A stretch of DNA of 45,248 bases from Candidatus Cloacimonadota bacterium (GTDB taxonomy: Bacteria > Muiribacteriota > UBA6191). The translations under genes were made by a program, and so were the position numbers. Below the pieces are notes generated by a model. That model made no database searches. It was not told the origin of the DNA and saw only the letters and a list, made by a program, of their open reading frames with translations. The stretch spans positions 1-45,248 of the forward strand of contig JAGSHD010000023.1 in NCBI GenBank assembly GCA_023954715.1. The letters run 5' to 3'. This document shows positions 19,993 to 27,667 of this stretch, one piece after another (the first letter of the stretch is position 1; the number at the start of each line of letters is the position of its first letter).

Positions 19993-20022
19993 TTGAAAAT
20001 ATCATAATAAATTTGATATACT
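19993..20022 (+). promoter_or_regulatory. Promoter of the accD-accA-sigma operon
   Basis: TTGAAA (19993-19998), 18-bp spacer, TATACT (20017-20022): a good sigma-70-type match. It predicts a leader of about 160 nt before accD. Confidence 0.6.
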
Positions 20023-20161
20023 GTAAAATTCGGGATTCAATCTAGGTCAAATAGGTAACTTAGGCTACAAGATTGGATTGAGTTATGCCTTGTTATGATT
20101 ATGAGGCAACAATAAGTAGATCATCAAACTAAACATGAGTGTAAAGCTCAATGTATACGGG

Positions 20162-20176
20162 ACAGACTGGGTCTGT
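20162..20176 (+). promoter_or_regulatory. Hairpin just before the accD start
   Basis: ACAGAC (20162-20167), loop TGG, GTCTGT (20171-20176) form a perfect 6-bp stem ending 13 nt before the ATG at 20190. It sits where a ribosome would bind and could modulate accD translation. Confidence 0.5.
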
Positions 20177-20189
20177 TTGGATAGAAAAT

Positions 20190-21056
20190 ATGAGTACAGA
20201 ATGGAAAACTAGACTAGGTTGGTTTGCAAAACGCAAAAAGGATATTCCTGAGGGTGTACAAATCAAATGTACAGAGTGCCAAACCGCTATATTCAAAAAA
20301 GAATTAGAAGAAAATCTACACATATGTACAAAGTGTTCTAAGCATTTACGGATTCCTAATGCTACACGTTTAGAGTCTTTATGTGATGTGGATTCTTTTG
20401 AAGAAATTAATAAAAGCATGAAGCCTATTGATACTTTAAACTTTACAGATAGTAAAAGTTATGAAGACCGAATCAAAATGGCTCAAGAAAAAACAGAAAG
20501 TGAAGAAGCTATTATCACTGGAGTGGCTTCAATAGAAGGACACCGTATTGTTTTAGGTATGTTTAACTTTTCATTTATGGGTGGGTCTATGGGATCCGTT
20601 GTGGGTGAAAAAATTGCTAGAGCAGCTCAAAAATCAATTGAAGAAAAGATCCCATTAATTATCTTTTCTGCATCAGGTGGAGCACGTATGCATGAGGGTA
20701 TCTTATCTTTAATGCAGATGGTTAAAACAGGTCAGGCAATTGCAAAACTATCTACACATAGGTTGCCATTTATTTCAGTGTTATGTGATCCAACTACTGG
20801 TGGGGTTACTGCATCGTTTGCCATGCTTGGTGATATCATTGTAGCTGAGCCAAAAGCCTTAATCGGTTTTGCAGGTCCTAGAGTGATTGAACAAACAATT
20901 CACGAAAAACTACCAGAAGGGTTTCAAAGCTCTGAGTTTTTACTAGACAAGGGAATGATCGACATGATTGTGGATCGTCGAGAGATGAGATCCAAATTAT
21001 CTCAAATTTTATCTTTTTTCAAACAGAAGGATGGTAGTTATTATGCAGCAAGTTGA
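20190..21056 (+). CDS. accD: Acetyl-CoA carboxylase carboxyltransferase subunit beta
   Basis: 288 aa from the ATG at 20190, which gives MSTEWKTRLGWFAKRK, the usual AccD beginning; an ATG at 20151 would add 13 atypical residues that overlap the leader hairpin. Cys27, Cys30, Cys46 and Cys49 form the C4 zinc ribbon of bacterial AccD. The crotonase-like core follows, with the oxyanion-hole segments FSASGGARMHEG and CDPTTGGVTASFAMLGD. With AccA it transfers the carboxyl group from biotin to acetyl-CoA, the first committed step of fatty-acid synthesis. accA starts inside its 3' end. Confidence 0.96.
   Translation: MSTEWKTRLGWFAKRKKDIPEGVQIKCTECQTAIFKKELEENLHICTKCSKHLRIPNATRLESLCDVDSFEEINKSMKPIDTLNFTDSKSYEDRIKMAQEKTESEEAIITGVASIEGHRIVLGMFNFSFMGGSMGSVVGEKIARAAQKSIEEKIPLIIFSASGGARMHEGILSLMQMVKTGQAIAKLSTHRLPFISVLCDPTTGGVTASFAMLGDIIVAEPKALIGFAGPRVIEQTIHEKLPEGFQSSEFLLDKGMIDMIVDRREMRSKLSQILSFFKQKDGSYYAAS
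21025..21030 (+). promoter_or_regulatory. accA ribosome-binding site within accD
   Basis: AGAAGG lies 12 nt before the ATG at 21043 but directly abuts the in-frame ATG at 21031, so it supports 21043 as the start. Confidence 0.5.
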
Positions 21057-22002
21057 GCCTTTACATTTTGAAGAAAAAATCCAAGATCTAGAGCAGAAAA
21101 TCGTAGGCTTAAAAGAGCTATCTGATGGTGATGTTTTAGATTTAAGTGAAGAAATAGAAAAACTAAATAAAAAGCTTTCTGAACTAAGAAAATCTACTTA
21201 TGAAAATATCAATGCATGGGAGATTACTCAAATTGCTAGGCATCCTCAAAGACCATATACAATGGACTATATTGATGCAATGTTTGAGGACTTTGTAGAA
21301 CTTCATGGTGGTCGACAATTTGAAGATGATCCTGCAATTATTGGTGGTCTAGCAAAGTTTAATGGTGAGCCAGTTGTAGTGATTGGTCATCAAAAAGGAC
21401 GAGATACTGAAGATAAAATTTTCAGAAATTTTGGTATGCCTCATCCAGCTGGTTACCGAAAAGCCCTTCGAATAATGCAATTTGCTAATAAATTTAATAG
21501 ACCATTGATATTATTTGTAGATACTCCAGGAGCATATCCAGGTAAGAAGGCAGAAGAAAGTGGGCAAGGAGAGGCCATCGCTAGAAACATCTTTGAAATG
21601 AGTTTCTTAAAATGTCCGATTATCGTAACTGTAATCGGTGAAGGTGGAAGCGGAGGCGCAGTAGCACTTGGAGTTGGTGACAAAGTCATGATGTTACAAA
21701 ACTCAATTTACTCTGTGATTTCTCCAGAAGGGTGTGCGTCGATTCTTTGGAAAGATGCATCTATGTCTGAAACTGCTGCTAAAGCATTAAAGTTGACCTC
21801 TAAGGATTTGATTGAATTAGGGGTTATTGATGAAATTATTGACGAGCCTCTGGGTGGAGCTCATCATGATCATGAAAAGACTTTTGCTAATGTTAAAGAT
21901 GCTATCACCAAATCATTAAAAGAGTTAAAAAATGGTAATATAGACGACCTAGTTGACAATCGTTTTGGAAAATATTCTAAAATGGGTGTTTATACTGAAT
22001 GA
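21043..22002 (+). CDS. accA: Acetyl-CoA carboxylase carboxyltransferase subunit alpha
   Basis: 319 aa from the ATG at 21043 (an ATG at 21031 would add four residues but leaves no room for ribosome binding). An N-terminal coiled coil (FEEKIQDLEQKIVGLKEL) leads into the crotonase-fold core. Diagnostic segments are ELHGGRQFEDDPAIIGGLA, GHQKGRDTEDKI, DTPGAYPGKKAEESGQGEA and GEGGSGGAVALGVGD. It pairs with AccD as an alpha2beta2 carboxyltransferase. The 14-bp overlap with accD should keep the two subunits in step. Biotin carboxylase and carrier genes are not in the window. Confidence 0.97.
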   Translation: MQQVEPLHFEEKIQDLEQKIVGLKELSDGDVLDLSEEIEKLNKKLSELRKSTYENINAWEITQIARHPQRPYTMDYIDAMFEDFVELHGGRQFEDDPAIIGGLAKFNGEPVVVIGHQKGRDTEDKIFRNFGMPHPAGYRKALRIMQFANKFNRPLILFVDTPGAYPGKKAEESGQGEAIARNIFEMSFLKCPIIVTVIGEGGSGGAVALGVGDKVMMLQNSIYSVISPEGCASILWKDASMSETAAKALKLTSKDLIELGVIDEIIDEPLGGAHHDHEKTFANVKDAITKSLKELKNGNIDDLVDNRFGKYSKMGVYTE

Positions 22003-22010
22003 TATAAAAT

Positions 22011-22928
22011 ATGTCTGATCGTAAATTTAATAAGCTTAAATCAAAAAACCGTGGCCATGTTAAAGGTCCTTCTAAAGATAAGATTACTGAGGGTTTAGAA
22101 AACTCAGTACAAACTTATCTACACGATCTAAAAGGTGTAGAACTTTTAGATCGTGAGAAAGAGGTTGAGCTAGCAAAAAAAATTGCCATGGGTGATTTAG
22201 ATGCTAAGCAAGAAATGGTTGAGTCCAATTTACGATTAGTTGTGAATATTGCCAAAAAATATGTAAACCGTGGGATACTATTCTTGGATTTGATTCAAGA
22301 GGGTAATATGGGTTTACTGCGATCCATAGAAAAATTTGATTATTCTTTAGGTTACAAGTTTTCAACTTATGCCACTTGGTGGATACGACAAGCTATTATT
22401 CGAGCGATTGCGGAGCAGCCTAGGATTGTTCGAATCCCCGTACATGTTATGGAGACTCTCAATAAACTGAAAAGAATAAAAAGAGAGCTGACCAACGAGC
22501 ATGGTCGTGAACCCACTTTAGCAGAGCTTTCGGCTGCTACAGAAATGAAAGAAAAGCAGATCACCACTTTATTACAAATGGTGCAAGATACGGTTTCTAT
22601 TGAAGCTAATATTAAAGAAGACTCAGGTTCGAGTATAGGGGACTTTTTAGAAGATAAAGACGAAGCAAAATCTCCAGAAGTCTCTATGTTAAAATCTGTT
22701 TTGAAAGATCAAATCGAAGGAGTTATGGGATGTCTCTCTGATCGAGAAGCCATGATTGTAACTTTAAGATTTGGACTCGATGATGGTGTACCAAGATCCT
22801 TATCTTGGATCGGTAAGATGATGGGAATATCTCGTGAGAGAGTGCGTCAGATTGAAAATAGAGCCATTAAAAAACTCCAAAGCCAAGAAAATATCAAAAA
22901 GCTAAAAGATTTTAAGCACTCCAATTAA
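22011..22928 (+). CDS. Sigma-70 family factor (RpoD/RpoS-like, lacking region 1.1)
   Basis: 305 aa. Region 1.2 begins at about residue 31 ([12 protein letters not shown]), region 2 covers about 65-140 with the core-binding/-10 block [35 protein letters not shown], region 3 spans about 147-225, and region 4 spans 235-300 with helix-turn-helix [15 protein letters not shown]. There is no acidic region 1.1 and no long non-conserved insert, so it is about half the size of a typical proteobacterial primary sigma and resembles group 2 (RpoS-type) factors or short primary ones. It starts 8 bp after accA without its own clear ribosome-binding site or promoter, so it is probably co-transcribed with accDA. 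Confidence 0.92.
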   Translation: MSDRKFNKLKSKNRGHVKGPSKDKITEGLENSVQTYLHDLKGVELLDREKEVELAKKIAMGDLDAKQEMVESNLRLVVNIAKKYVNRGILFLDLIQEGNMGLLRSIEKFDYSLGYKFSTYATWWIRQAIIRAIAEQPRIVRIPVHVMETLNKLKRIKRELTNEHGREPTLAELSAATEMKEKQITTLLQMVQDTVSIEANIKEDSGSSIGDFLEDKDEAKSPEVSMLKSVLKDQIEGVMGCLSDREAMIVTLRFGLDDGVPRSLSWIGKMMGISRERVRQIENRAIKKLQSQENIKKLKDFKHSN

Positions 22929-23018
22929 TTCTATTGAGCAGAAAGTCTGTCTCTTCCTTTTCAATCGTTATGGATGTTTGGTATCCTTAATATATCTTAT
23001 TGTATTTATATAGGTATT

Positions 23019-23034
23019 GTAGAATAACTTCTAC
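23019..23034 (+). promoter_or_regulatory. Palindrome upstream of the 78-aa gene
   Basis: GTAGAA (23019-23024), TAAC, TTCTAC (23029-23034) is a perfect inverted repeat 24 nt before the start at 23059. Operator or leader hairpin; the function is unknown. Confidence 0.4.
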
Positions 23035-23058
23035 TGTATTAAGCATAAAGGCTGTTTC

Positions 23059-23295
23059 ATGGAAGATGGAAAAATTATAATGCCTGCTGGCTTTAAAAAG
23101 TCACAAGCAGACATTCCAAAAAAAACTCAAGAAAAAATAGATAACTATTTGTCTGAAAATAACTTAAATGAATTTGGAGATAGTAAGGGGACAATGTATA
23201 TGGGTGGCTCACCTTTATATAATGAGTCTACTGGCCAATCAACAGATCGATATGAGCATGTTCTTAAAAAGTTTCCTAATTTGGCTAAATCATAA
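23059..23295 (+). CDS. Small protein with a 'YL-NL-E-G-K...DRY' domain
   Basis: 78 aa, soluble, with no signal peptide. AAAGG (23047-23051) lies 7 nt before the start, which supports translation. I do not recognise a named family. Residues about 26-75 (IDNYLSENNLNEFGDSK ... DRYEHVLKKFPNL) align with a segment of the secreted protein at 34565-35650 (IDEYLTSHNLDEWGGPK ... DRYQYLMFASKGL). The shared positions are I-D-x-Y-L, N-L-x-E-x-G, a K and D-R-Y. It lies 15 bp upstream of the subtilisin gene and is probably co-transcribed with it. It may be a small binding domain; no function can be given. Confidence 0.75.
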   Translation: MEDGKIIMPAGFKKSQADIPKKTQEKIDNYLSENNLNEFGDSKGTMYMGGSPLYNESTGQSTDRYEHVLKKFPNLAKS

Positions 23296-23310
23296 ATTTA
23301 AGGTTTTGAT

Positions 23311-25044
23311 ATGTATATAAAAATAATTTTGTTATTCACTCTCGTTGCATTTAACTTTGCTTCTCCCAATGTTTTAGTTAAGTCTTTTGTAAATCCAAAT
23401 CAAACAATCGAAAGTGATGGATTGATCATTGACTTCGCAGATGATTTTTCTACCTCCGATTTAGATAAATTCGAAGCTCTTCATGGCATAGACGGAGATA
23501 TTGTAAATGGTCTAGAAAGTGAAAAAGTTGTTCGCTTTCCAAAAATCAAAAAGGTCTTACATTGGGTTAAAAAGTTAAAATCTTTAGCTGGAATCGAAGG
23601 GGTTGAGCCTAACTATATTTTGAGTGCTTATAATGTAAAAAAATCTTATCCTCAACCAAATCCAAAAAGTTATTCAGATCCATTTTATAAATACCAATGG
23701 CACATGGAAATGATTGGTCAAAATAAAGCTTTTCAATATACAAAAGGGCAGGGAGCTATTGTTGCTGTTATTGATACAGGAGTAGCTTATGAAAACTATA
23801 AAAATTATAAAAAGGCTAGAGATCTAAATCAAACAAAATTTATCAAGCCTTATAACTTTATTAATAACACAATTCATGCTAATGATGATCAAGGTCATGG
23901 GACACATGTTGCAGGTACGATAGCTCAATCAACTAATAATGGTTTAGGTGTTGTAGGAGTAGCTCCAGAAGCTACTATAATGCCTCTTAAGGTTTTAGAT
24001 GGAAGTGGACGTGGTTCTATAACTGCTATTGCTAGAGCTGTTAAGTATGCTGCTGATAACGGGGCCCATGTAATCAATATGAGTTTAGGAGGTCCAATGC
24101 CTTCTGGTGTATTACGCAAAGCGTGTCAGTATGCAAAAAGTAAAGGTGTTTTATTGGTTTGCGCTGCTGGTAACTCAGGTGGTTCCATTGGATATCCTGC
24201 AAAATATCCAGAGTGCATGGCTGTTTCAGCGGTACAGATTGATGAGCAAGTGACTTTTTACTCTAGTCGAGGAAAAGATCTTGAGATCGCCGCTCCTGGT
24301 GGAAATATTCGAGAGGACATGAACAACGATGGCTACCCTGATGGAGTGATGCAAAATACAATTCATGCTGATGATCCATCAAAAGATGATTATATGTTGT
24401 TTATGGGTACATCTATGGCTGCACCTCATGTAGCTGGCGTAGCTGCTCTTTTGGTAAGTAAGGGTATTACAGACGAGCCAAAACTTAGATCACTTCTAAA
24501 GCAGACGGTAATCCCAAAGAAGGATGCCAAATTATATGGTGCGGGTATTGTTCAAGCTGATAAGGCATTAGAGGCAGCAGTCTTTAATGATGGATGGACA
24601 AGATTTGCTATTGCGACGGGAGCATCTGCCTTGTTTGTTGGAACAGCAGCATTCAGTTTTCCATATTTGTTTGCTTTAATTCTTTGTTCTAGCGGGTTTT
24701 TCTTTTTTGACTATTTAACATCTATGAGTTTGATCAGTTCTTTTGCTGTTTTGCCACTTTCTGAGTGGGATCAGTTTTTGTTTGGATTGGGAGACTCTAG
24801 TGTGTTTTTTCGATCTTCGATTGTTATCAGTTTGGCTTGTGGTTTACTTTATCAAGTGACTTGGCTTAGGTCCTTGTTAAAAGGCGCTTGTTTTGGACTA
24901 GGCTCTTACCTAATCTACTCTTATATAGCTCCATCAGCTAATTTAGCTTATATGCCAGATGCTTTTGGTATAGAATCTATGTGGTATTTGTTGAATGGGC
25001 TAGTTTGTTTTGGGTTTGGCATCATACTCCAAAAAGCCAAGTAG
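23311..25044 (+). CDS. Subtilisin-like serine protease (S8) with multi-pass membrane C-terminus
   Basis: 577 aa. An N-terminal signal sequence (about 1-18) is followed by an inhibitor-like propeptide to about 115 and the peptidase S8 domain to about 425. The catalytic triad is Asp155 (VIDTG), His196 (GHGTHVAG) and Ser368 (GTSMAAPHVAG); the oxyanion Asn is in CAAGNSGG. After the protease domain, residues about 430-577 contain four or five hydrophobic segments, which is unusual: secreted subtilisins normally end in soluble domains. The protease may therefore stay membrane-bound, with the catalytic domain outside the cytoplasm. It follows the 78-aa gene by 15 bp with an AAGG ribosome-binding site. 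Confidence 0.93.
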   Translation: MYIKIILLFTLVAFNFASPNVLVKSFVNPNQTIESDGLIIDFADDFSTSDLDKFEALHGIDGDIVNGLESEKVVRFPKIKKVLHWVKKLKSLAGIEGVEPNYILSAYNVKKSYPQPNPKSYSDPFYKYQWHMEMIGQNKAFQYTKGQGAIVAVIDTGVAYENYKNYKKARDLNQTKFIKPYNFINNTIHANDDQGHGTHVAGTIAQSTNNGLGVVGVAPEATIMPLKVLDGSGRGSITAIARAVKYAADNGAHVINMSLGGPMPSGVLRKACQYAKSKGVLLVCAAGNSGGSIGYPAKYPECMAVSAVQIDEQVTFYSSRGKDLEIAAPGGNIREDMNNDGYPDGVMQNTIHADDPSKDDYMLFMGTSMAAPHVAGVAALLVSKGITDEPKLRSLLKQTVIPKKDAKLYGAGIVQADKALEAAVFNDGWTRFAIATGASALFVGTAAFSFPYLFALILCSSGFFFFDYLTSMSLISSFAVLPLSEWDQFLFGLGDSSVFFRSSIVISLACGLLYQVTWLRSLLKGACFGLGSYLIYSYIAPSANLAYMPDAFGIESMWYLLNGLVCFGFGIILQKAK

Positions 25045-25372
25045 GATTTATTGGTTAAATTGCTTCTTTGAAATAGATTAGTTTCATGCAAAGTTCTTCG
25101 CGGCTTTGGCTTTTTTGATGCGGTTTGTCTCATCATTATCTTTTGTGTCGTAAGCTTATCTCGTGTAGGCTAGCTACACTTCGAACGCTTTCAACTCAAA
25201 ATATAACGATGATCTTAAACCTCTTTGGGCAATTGTGAAAGCAGAGTTAATATTAGACTCTATCAATATAGAGATAAGAGAAGTTCCTGCTACTTTTACA
25301 GATACTAATAAAATAGTCTAAATTCAAAATACAACTTTGATCTTAAAGTTCGGTTTGTTGGTAGTTTGATAC
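25045..25372. other. Gene-poor region with a start-less 50-codon open frame
   Basis: 328 bp between two converging genes. The only notable item is an open frame from 25169 to 25321 on the plus strand, which follows a stop and has no ATG, GTG or TTG before its coding-like stretch (LKPLWAIVKAELILDSINIEI). It could be a gene remnant or chance. No clear terminator or promoter was seen. Confidence 0.35.
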
Positions 25373-25852
25373 CTATATCTTTAAAGACTTCTTTTCTCGC
25401 CAATGGGTTTCCATTTGGCCTATAACATTGACTAACTCATCAATTGTTTTGCAGGTCATTTCGTCTTCAGTTTCGTTAGGGCGACTTTTGTAGACTTTTG
25501 ATAGAGTAAAGCCTGGGCCAATAGGATTTTCGATAATCTTATGGATGAGTCCCATGGTAAACAGGCTTTCTACGTGGATTTCATTGAGGCCACTTAGGGT
25601 TACAGTCATTTGATGTGGGTCAAACATATCATTCAAAAGTAGGTTGATAAGACCTTCTAGATAGGTTGTCTGATAGAGCTCGATCATATCTTGAACATGT
25701 TGATTATCTAACTGGAGCAAAGTTTGATAATCATTCATGGCAAATATAAAGCCATATTGGGCCTTAATTTCATCGCTAAAATGAGAAAGTAGGCTTTCAG
25801 AATGATCTTTCCAAAGAAATTGTTTGATGTCTGGGTTATTTTGTAATTTCAT
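25373..25852 (-). CDS. Hypothetical protein, 159 aa
   Basis: Mostly helical, acidic and soluble, with no signal peptide or membrane segment. I recognise no domain. Features visible are an N-terminal helical part, a central MFDPHQMTVTLSGLNEIHVESLFTMGLIHKIIENP segment that could be a helix-turn-helix-like or interaction region, and a C-terminal CKTIDELVNVIGQM helix. The codon pattern is continuous and like that of its neighbours. It stands alone, divergent from plsC; the 120-bp gap between them should carry both promoters. Confidence 0.7.
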   Translation of the reverse strand: MKLQNNPDIKQFLWKDHSESLLSHFSDEIKAQYGFIFAMNDYQTLLQLDNQHVQDMIELYQTTYLEGLINLLLNDMFDPHQMTVTLSGLNEIHVESLFTMGLIHKIIENPIGPGFTLSKVYKSRPNETEDEMTCKTIDELVNVIGQMETHWREKKSLKI

Positions 25853-25972
25853 AAAGTCGATTGTATATTAAATGGAATTGAATATTCAAGTAATCTATTA
25901 TTTAAGAGCTTATGAAAGATTACTTTTAAAACTATTTCTTGTAACCATTAGCATCAGTTATACAGAAATTAA

Positions 25973-26671
25973 ATGAGAAAAATGTCACAACTTATAGAGC
26001 CAAATATGAATGAAAATCTTGTAAAAATAAAACCAAGATCTAACTATAATATCCATCACGTTCTAGCTAGAGTAGTAAATAAATTGATTTGCTCCTTTAC
26101 CTTAACAGATTGTGAAGTCTTGGGTGAAGAACATTTAGAGGGGATACCTAAACCTTATATGCTTGTTGCTAATCATAACTCTAACTGGGACCCTTTAGTT
26201 TTGGGAGCATATTTTCCAGATATTTTAAATTTTATGGTAAAAGAAGAGCTGCATGATATGCCAGCATTTGGAGCCATGTCAAACTTAACGGGTAATATCG
26301 CAGTATCACGAGGTGAAACAGATATTGGTGCAATTAAAGGTGCTCTAGCATTACTTAAAAATGGATATAACTTAGCCTTGTTTCCAGAGGGCACTCGGTC
26401 TGAAGATGGACGAATACAAGAGTTTAAGGATGGCGGAGTAAGTATAGCGTCAAAGGTAAAAGTTCCTATTGTTCCTGTATATATTGAAGGAACCTATGAA
26501 ATTCTAAATAAGAATTCTAAAATTCCTAGAGCTGGAAGAGTAAAGATTCATATTTTAGAGCCAAATATGAAAACTTGTGAAGACAAAAAGCTATCTAGAG
26601 ATGAGTTGCATGCCATCAATGAGTCAATTCACAAAGACTTAGTGTCCTTTGAAAATGATCTTAAAGCTTAG
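25973..26671 (+). CDS. plsC: 1-acyl-sn-glycerol-3-phosphate acyltransferase
   Basis: 232 aa, the usual length for PlsC. The HX4D catalytic motif is His68-x4-Asp73 (NHNSNWDP), the substrate-binding FPEGTRS motif is at 138-143, and VPIVPVYIEGT is the fourth block. It adds the second acyl chain to lysophosphatidic acid at the inner membrane face. The N-terminal 20 residues are extra; an ATG at 25982 would shorten it by three. It converges on the TPR gene with 5 bp between stops, and may use fatty acids made downstream of AccAD. Confidence 0.92.
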   Translation: MRKMSQLIEPNMNENLVKIKPRSNYNIHHVLARVVNKLICSFTLTDCEVLGEEHLEGIPKPYMLVANHNSNWDPLVLGAYFPDILNFMVKEELHDMPAFGAMSNLTGNIAVSRGETDIGAIKGALALLKNGYNLALFPEGTRSEDGRIQEFKDGGVSIASKVKVPIVPVYIEGTYEILNKNSKIPRAGRVKIHILEPNMKTCEDKKLSRDELHAINESIHKDLVSFENDLKA

Positions 26672-26676
26672 CTATT

Positions 26677-27396
26677 TTACCAGTTAGATCCAGACTTTCT
26701 TCGATATTTTCGATATAAAAATTTATATTTTTTCAAGTCTTTCTCTAGATCACCAAACTTGGCTTTGGTTTCTTCGGCTACTTTTTTAGCATCTGCAGCC
26801 TGCTGTTGAGCTTCACTTACAGCTTCTTCTAGAGTTACAATTTGCTCTTCTAGTTTAGATATGGCGGCTTCATATTCTTGTTTGACTTCACGAGTTACAT
26901 TTACTTTCATTCGATCTAAGTTAGCTGCTTCTTTTTGAGCATCTACAACTTTTTCTTCTTCTTTGTTTTGCTCTGATCTTAGGAGCTTTTCTAAGGCAAT
27001 AATTTCCGTATCAGCCTCTTTCGCTTCTTCGGAATTTGGAGAAAACATTGTCACTTTTTGATAATATTCGATTGCAGTTTTAATATCTCCAGTAAGTGAG
27101 TGAATGGACCCTAGCCACATTAAGGAATTTAAATCTTTTGGGTTATTTTGTAAGTATCTTTGAAAAAATTTAGTGGAGTTATCTAAAATTCCTTCATTAT
27201 CTAAACCTAAAACAGCTGCATCAATGTTATATGCCTCGATAAAAGAGTTCAAAGCGGAAACATAGTCTCCATGGCCGTTAAATTCGAGTGCCTTTTTGAA
27301 AGGAATTTGAGCAGCTTTTGAAACTGCTTCACTGTGATTGACATGAAACAAATTTATAAATAGACAGAGGGTCAGAAGAGTTTTAATGAGGCTCAT
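26677..27396 (-). CDS. Exported TPR and coiled-coil protein
   Basis: 239 aa. Residues 1-24 look like a signal peptide (MSLIKTLLTLCLFINLFHVNHSEA). TPR-like helices run from about 30 to 125, including LNSLMWLGSIHSLTGDIKTAIEYYQKV. From about 130 to 225 there is a long charged coiled coil rich in E, K, A and Q, and the end is very basic (YKFLYRKYRRKSGSNW). Probably periplasmic, perhaps a scaffold in envelope assembly, but no specific function can be assigned. It is transcribed away from the NeuB gene across a 271-bp gap. Confidence 0.82.
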   Translation of the reverse strand: MSLIKTLLTLCLFINLFHVNHSEAVSKAAQIPFKKALEFNGHGDYVSALNSFIEAYNIDAAVLGLDNEGILDNSTKFFQRYLQNNPKDLNSLMWLGSIHSLTGDIKTAIEYYQKVTMFSPNSEEAKEADTEIIALEKLLRSEQNKEEEKVVDAQKEAANLDRMKVNVTREVKQEYEAAISKLEEQIVTLEEAVSEAQQQAADAKKVAEETKAKFGDLEKDLKKYKFLYRKYRRKSGSNW

Positions 27397-27667
27397 GTGT
27401 ATATCCTTTGTATTTAATGAGCTATTGAAAAATAGTTTTTCGTTATTATATTTATAAAAGATTCGACTAAAAATGTAAATGGGAATAGGTATATTTGATT
27501 TAAAGAGCGTAATCCCTATTGAAATAAGGGGCTAGAAACAAATCAGGATAGAAGTAAGGGTTTAAGAATTGATGAGATATTTGTGTTGCAATGTAGAATG
27601 TTTTGCTTAGGAATATCTTCTAAGGTACAATCTGTAAAAACGAGAATTTCTATAGAAGCGAGATCTT
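27397..27667. other. Divergent promoter region
   Basis: 271 bp between the TPR gene and the NeuB gene. The plus-strand promoter is listed separately. No other structure or short ORF stood out. Confidence 0.5.
27603..27631 (+). promoter_or_regulatory. Promoter of the neuB-lpt unit
   Basis: TTGCTT (27603-27608), 17-bp spacer, TACAAT (27626-27631), 36 bp before the start codon at 27668. Good sigma-70-type spacing. Confidence 0.55.

Larger units (their letters stand above)
19860..20189. other. dnaE-accD intergenic region and accD leader
   Basis: About 330 bp with no convincing ORF. It holds a good promoter (19993-20022) followed by a leader of about 160 nt. Within the leader are a TGCCT/AGGCA hairpin (20086-20108) and a second hairpin directly before the accD start. 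An in-frame ATG at 20151 exists but is less likely to be the start. Confidence 0.6.

Noticed and set aside
20151..20189. Earlier ATG start for accD
   Set aside because: It adds 13 residues unlike other AccD proteins and overlaps the leader hairpin; the start at 20190 fits the family.
25169..25321. Annotation of the start-less open frame as a CDS
   Set aside because: There is no start codon before the coding-like stretch and no recognised homology; described only as a possible remnant.
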